From the NCBI RefSeq assembly GCF_024802625.1, contig NZ_CP103372.1, forward strand, positions 1 through 64,000: a stretch of 64,000 nt of DNA. Reading direction: 5' to 3'. Made by a program: the position numbers and the translations under genes. The notes beneath the pieces are model-generated. The model was not told the DNA's origin. It searched no databases and saw only the letters and a list, made by a program, of their open reading frames with translations. Source of the stretch: Massilia sp. H6 (GTDB lineage Bacteria; Pseudomonadota; Gammaproteobacteria; Burkholderiales; Burkholderiaceae_D). Below, one piece after another: positions 60,887 to 64,000 of the stretch. Each line of letters starts with the position of its first letter. Position 1 is the first letter of the stretch.

Positions 60887-61740
60887 AGAGTCAAACCCAT
60901 CTGGCGTTGAAGGCGCGCATTGCTGTGGCTGTTATACAGGCGGGATGGGAGGCCGAGGTGGAAGCGGAGGAGCGCAGCGCAGACGGTACGTTGGTCTGGA
61001 AAGCGGATGTCCTCGCGCGGCGGCAGAACGCGGCGGTCGCGTTCGAGGTGCAAATCTCGAATCCCGACTGGACAACCATGGGCGAGCGCCAGGCACGCTA
61101 CAAGCAGAGCGGTGTGCGCGGGCTTTGGTTCGTCAAGACGAAGAAGCCGTTTCCAGTACAACATGCGCTGCCGATCTTCAACCTGGTCAGTGGCGAAGAC
61201 GCGGCCTGGCCCGTTTCGCTCCACCACCCACAGGACTGGGAAAATGAGTGGTCCCAGGCTTGGGCCCTTTCCAATGTTACCGAGTTCGTCGGTCAGGCAC
61301 TCAACGGAGGCCTGAAATGGGCACCGTTGACGACCACCGCTGACGCCGACTGTGACGTCTCGGTCAGGATGCTCTCTTTCGGAAAGTGCTTGAATTGCGG
61401 ACGAGATGTCGGAACGCCCTATATGCTCGAGGTAGCACTGGCTGGCCAGCCCAGCTTCCCCGTCTTTAACTGGCATCAGGGAATGACAAGGCGTCGCACA
61501 TACTGGCTAGACCAGGTGCTGGCCCGCCTGAGGGAGGGCGCCGCCGACCACCCGCGGATGGCACTGATGGACCATAAGACGAACTCCTGCGCGGCTTGCA
61601 AAGCAAGTGCGAATCGCCTCGGCCATGGCGCTCATTCTGGACTACTGAAATTCCGCATGCGCCTGAAAGACTTCCCGCCACCGCGCTACGGCACCATCGA
61701 GTGGGACTGGTTCAACAGGTGGGTACTGCTGCGGGGGTAG
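60887..61740 (+). pseudogene. CoiA-like gene, C-terminal fragment
   Basis: Starting at the attachment core the frame reads ESQTHLALKARIAVAVIQAGWE, then WKADVLARRQNAAVAFEVQI and a GVRGLWFVK segment. These are the ESxxH...LK helix and restriction-like core of CoiA proteins; a C-terminal cysteine-rich region follows (CLNCGRD, CAACKAS). There is no good start codon: an in-frame TAA precedes it at 60868 and only a TTG at 60907 is available. The missing N-terminus is at 45292-45502, in the same frame. Expression after insertion is doubtful. Confidence 0.8.
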
Positions 61741-62060
61741 AGCAAAGTTTTGAGGACCGTGCCGAACGCACGCCAGGATCCTGACGCTTCGTGACGTACT
61801 GCCCCAACAATCGTCTCGGCGCTTCTTTCGCGCGCGAAAGTGGACGTCCTCTGTCTGCTAGATGTCGCCGAAGTTACCGCCTTAGTTGATGTCGGGGTGC
61901 GTCCGGAGTATAGCTGTGCGCTTGTCTCGTGTCAGTTAGTTACGTTTTCATCTTTCCGGCTTGCTGGCTGGTTGCTGTTCTCTCTCCCTCCTGCCGGCCG
62001 TCCCCACGTGTGTCTGGCTGAACAATTGCTATCGTCCCGCTCAACCGTCACAATCGCGCA
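61741..62060. other. Gap after split CoiA-like gene
   Basis: The only recognisable structure is palindrome copy 7. No gene is seen in the rest. Confidence 0.45.
61825..61840. repeat. Backbone palindrome copy 7
   Basis: CTTTCGCGCGCGAAAG lies 85 bases after the end of the CoiA-like fragment. It is the first copy to the right of the inserted element, and confirms that plasmid backbone resumes here. Confidence 0.9.
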
Positions 62061-62708
62061 ATGACAAAGACACTCCCACCATGGATGTCCCCAGTATCGG
62101 CGGTCGACGATCTCGACCGGCCGCTCGATGACGTTATCTCGCGTATCGAGAAGCTCAACGAGGGCTTGCGCCGCTTCTGGTCGGAAGCCTCCGGGTGGGC
62201 GCCAGAGGATGCGGCCGCTCTCATGACGAAGTCGCGCCTTGACTGGCAAGTTTCGCTTTCGCGTTCACTGCGCCATTGGGACTGCGATCCGCCGGAAGAC
62301 CTTGAGGAAGGGGACCTCATCCTTGCGTGGACAAACTTGGGTAGCCTGATTGAAGGCACCATCAAGCTCTTCCTGGCCGTCCACTACGATAGTTACAAGA
62401 ACGATATTGAGACGCTCAAAGACACGAAGGCGTGGCATAAAACGAAGAAAAAACTCCTCGACCCGGATGGGTTGGCTTTGGACACGCTCATCGATTACAT
62501 CCAAAAGGCGAACTTGTTTCCGACCGAAGAAATCGACCTTTGCAAACTGGTCCAGTCGCGCCGCAATGCGATCCACGCGTTTAAGGATCGCCCGATCGAT
62601 ACTGGCCTCGAGCTCCACATGGCGATCAAGAAGTATTTGTCCATGCTGCGAAGCACGGCCCAGATCCTCCCTTATCCTGACGACGTGTATGCGCCGCGGG
62701 AAACATAG
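62061..62708 (+). CDS. Hypothetical HEPN-like protein
   Basis: The 215-residue helical protein has RRNAIHAFKD near residue 172, an R-x4-H motif as in HEPN domains, preceded by helices with conserved Trp/Asp residues. HEPN proteins include RNases and toxin partners, but no cognate antitoxin is visible. The ATG is preceded by a weak ribosome binding site. Family not named. Confidence 0.6.
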   Translation: MTKTLPPWMSPVSAVDDLDRPLDDVISRIEKLNEGLRRFWSEASGWAPEDAAALMTKSRLDWQVSLSRSLRHWDCDPPEDLEEGDLILAWTNLGSLIEGTIKLFLAVHYDSYKNDIETLKDTKAWHKTKKKLLDPDGLALDTLIDYIQKANLFPTEEIDLCKLVQSRRNAIHAFKDRPIDTGLELHMAIKKYLSMLRSTAQILPYPDDVYAPRET

Positions 62709-62836
62709 GCTATCGACCATGGCACAGGACGAGCGATCAAAGTTTGTGCCGCCATCAGCCCGGTGTGCAAGTAATCCTGCCGGTTCGTTCGGTCCTTTTG
62801 CAAGGACGGTCGAATGGAGCCGATTGTACGGCAGTG

Positions 62837-63214
62837 TCAGAGCGGGGTCGGCGTGAGGATCTTGGGAAGATACAGCGGGTGGCCGGGATGGCCATCCGCT
62901 GTTTTTCTTAGATAATGCAGTGCCGGAACCATCGACCGCACTGCCGCATTCCGCTCCAGGTGCGTCCCATAGACGCCCATGCGGCCACGACAACGCCAAC
63001 CGCCGCGCGCCAGGCGCTGCAGGTGAAAGTCGTTTTGCGGCCCGATTGGCTCGGCGGCCGCCTTCATGTCGTCAGGATCCGTCGCTCTGAACGCGAACAG
63101 GTTCGTCATACAAAGTGCGCCGTACCCCCAGGCCTTGGCGAAAGCGATGCAGCGGCGGATGGTCGGATCGTCGGTAACCTCGTCGGCAGTGCTCGGATTG
63201 AGAACGACGAACAT
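62837..63214 (-). CDS. DUF1643 protein, probably 5'-truncated
   Basis: The 125-residue protein matches DUF1643: VVLNPSTADEVTDDPTIRRC, AKAWGYGALCMTNLFAFRATDP and the ending GHPGHPLYLP. Typical members have another 20-30 N-terminal residues before LNPSTAD. Here an in-frame TAG lies five codons upstream of the ATG at 63214, and the codons between (Pro-Glu-Gly-Tyr-Ala) look like the family's sequence. The start was therefore probably lost, or an internal ATG is used. Confidence 0.75.
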   Translation of the reverse strand: MFVVLNPSTADEVTDDPTIRRCIAFAKAWGYGALCMTNLFAFRATDPDDMKAAAEPIGPQNDFHLQRLARGGWRCRGRMGVYGTHLERNAAVRSMVPALHYLRKTADGHPGHPLYLPKILTPTPL

Positions 63215-63370
63215 CGCGTAGCCTTCCGGCTAGGTCGCCCAAGTCGCGCTATAGCGGCGTGTGCCTCAATGTCCTGATTGCAAGCACCTTCCGTGCTTGT
63301 TTGTTATCAGATGGCCAAGCTCGGTCGTGGCCTAGGATCGGTCAATCTCGACCTTTTCCAGAGCCCATCA

Positions 63371-64000
63371 TGACAAAGATTGCGTTGCTTCAACGATCCA
63401 ATCTGTCCGAAGACCAGTGGCATTCCATGCTCATCTCGCTGCTGCGAGGTTTAGCGGCGCTAATCGTTGCGGCCGCGCATCTGCGTGCCCAAGTCTACCC
63501 TGGCTTCGGCACCGTTCAGAACCCATCACTGCCGTTTCAGGGGCTTGCCTTTGCAGCCGGGTTTGCCTACCTTGCGGTGATCGTTTTTTTCGTGCTCAGC
63601 GGCTGGCTTGTCGGGGGCAGTCTTCTCAACCGCATTGGCACCGACGGCGTTATCAGAAATTACACAATCGACCGGGTAACCCGGTTGTGGATCGTGCTGA
63701 TACCGACCTTTGGCGCGATTTTGTTGTTCGGCTTGGCGACGGCCGCGCTCGATCCGTCGCGTTTGGCGTTCGCACCGGACAATGCGTACTCGGCAACTGC
63801 TCTTGTTGGCAACCTGGTTGGACTGCAAAACATTCTCGTGCCAGAGTTTGGCGGTAATTTTCCGTTATGGAGCCTAGCGAACGAGACTTGGTATTACGTG
63901 CTGTTTCCTCTACTCGTCATGCTATTCCGTACCCGGTCCACATGGCGCCGGGTCCTGATCCTGTTAACGGTTGCCGCTATCGTACAACTGCTGAACAGCG
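63371..64000 (+). CDS. Acyltransferase 3 family membrane protein (partial, runs off the window)
   Basis: From the ATG at 63371 an open frame continues to the end of the window (210 codons). It shows the Acyltransferase 3 (OafA/YrhL) layout: LLRGLAALIVAAAHLR in the first helix with the catalytic-type arginine and histidine, FVLSGWLVGGSLLNR, then RVTRLWIVLIPT and FPLWSLANETWYYVLFPLL. These enzymes O-acylate surface polysaccharides. The 3' end is missing from the window. Confidence 0.85.

Noticed and set aside
60872..60900. tRNA-Ser gene
   Set aside because: Only the last ~14 bases resemble a tRNA 3' end; no cloverleaf can be built and the sequence is in frame with the CoiA-like gene.
62872..62908. 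Intrinsic terminator with U-tract after the HEPN-like gene
   Set aside because: A 13-bp stem and T-run are present, but the region encodes the conserved C-terminus of the DUF1643 protein on the other strand; termination may be coincidental.

Overview
The window is high-GC DNA that looks like part of a large conjugative plasmid or integrated conjugative element from a betaproteobacterium, most likely Burkholderiales/Oxalobacteraceae (Massilia/Duganella/Janthinobacterium type). That assignment is an inference from protein style, GC content and gene repertoire; there is no rRNA, tRNA or replication initiator gene to anchor it.

Layout. (1) 0.1-4.2 kb: a RadC-like gene, small backbone genes, a tandem array of about 13 units of 99/100 bp, then a hairpin-rich leader that is the likely oriT zone. 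(2) 4.2-10.8 kb: DNA-processing genes in a TrwA-TrwB-TrwC order: ribbon-helix-helix protein, small protein, TraD-type coupling protein, DUF3426-like membrane protein, MOBF relaxase-helicase. (3) 11.2-19.2 kb: inserted island with a tyrosine recombinase coupled to a tiny membrane protein, a paralogous tiny ORF, a 32-bp dif-like palindrome, a TrlF-type PHP-ATPase (probable defence), an XRE/ImmA-IrrE pair and a divergent membrane protein. (4) 19.4-30.2 kb: transfer genes: DUF1173, exported and coiled-coil proteins, a TraN mating-pair protein split in two genes, a Sel1-repeat protein, and divergently a PilT/DotB-like ATPase and a thioredoxin-fold protein. (5) 30.2-45.2 kb: accessory backbone: DnaB, lipoprotein, CoiA-like, TIGR02391 and GIY-YIG genes, a recombinase-HEPN operon, and pseudogenes. 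(6) 45.50-60.88 kb: a 15.4-kb integrative element inside a second CoiA-like gene. It carries a P4-type integrase, AlpA, a P4-type primase-helicase, an AbrB/MazE-like protein, a second recombinase, CrcB, and an ECF sigma/anti-sigma operon beside a sulfite dehydrogenase pair. (7) 60.9-64 kb: the rest of the CoiA-like gene, a HEPN-like gene, a DUF1643 gene and an acyltransferase cut by the window end.

Two signals tie the backbone together. The perfect palindrome CTTTCGCGCGCGAAAG occurs seven times, always between backbone genes and never inside the 15.4-kb element or the recombinase/TrlF island. A 20-bp AT-rich motif precedes two transfer operons, with a shorter copy before a third. The best structural observation is that joining 45502 to 60887 across the shared heptamer AGCGGTG restores one uninterrupted CoiA-like reading frame, which fixes both ends of the inserted element.
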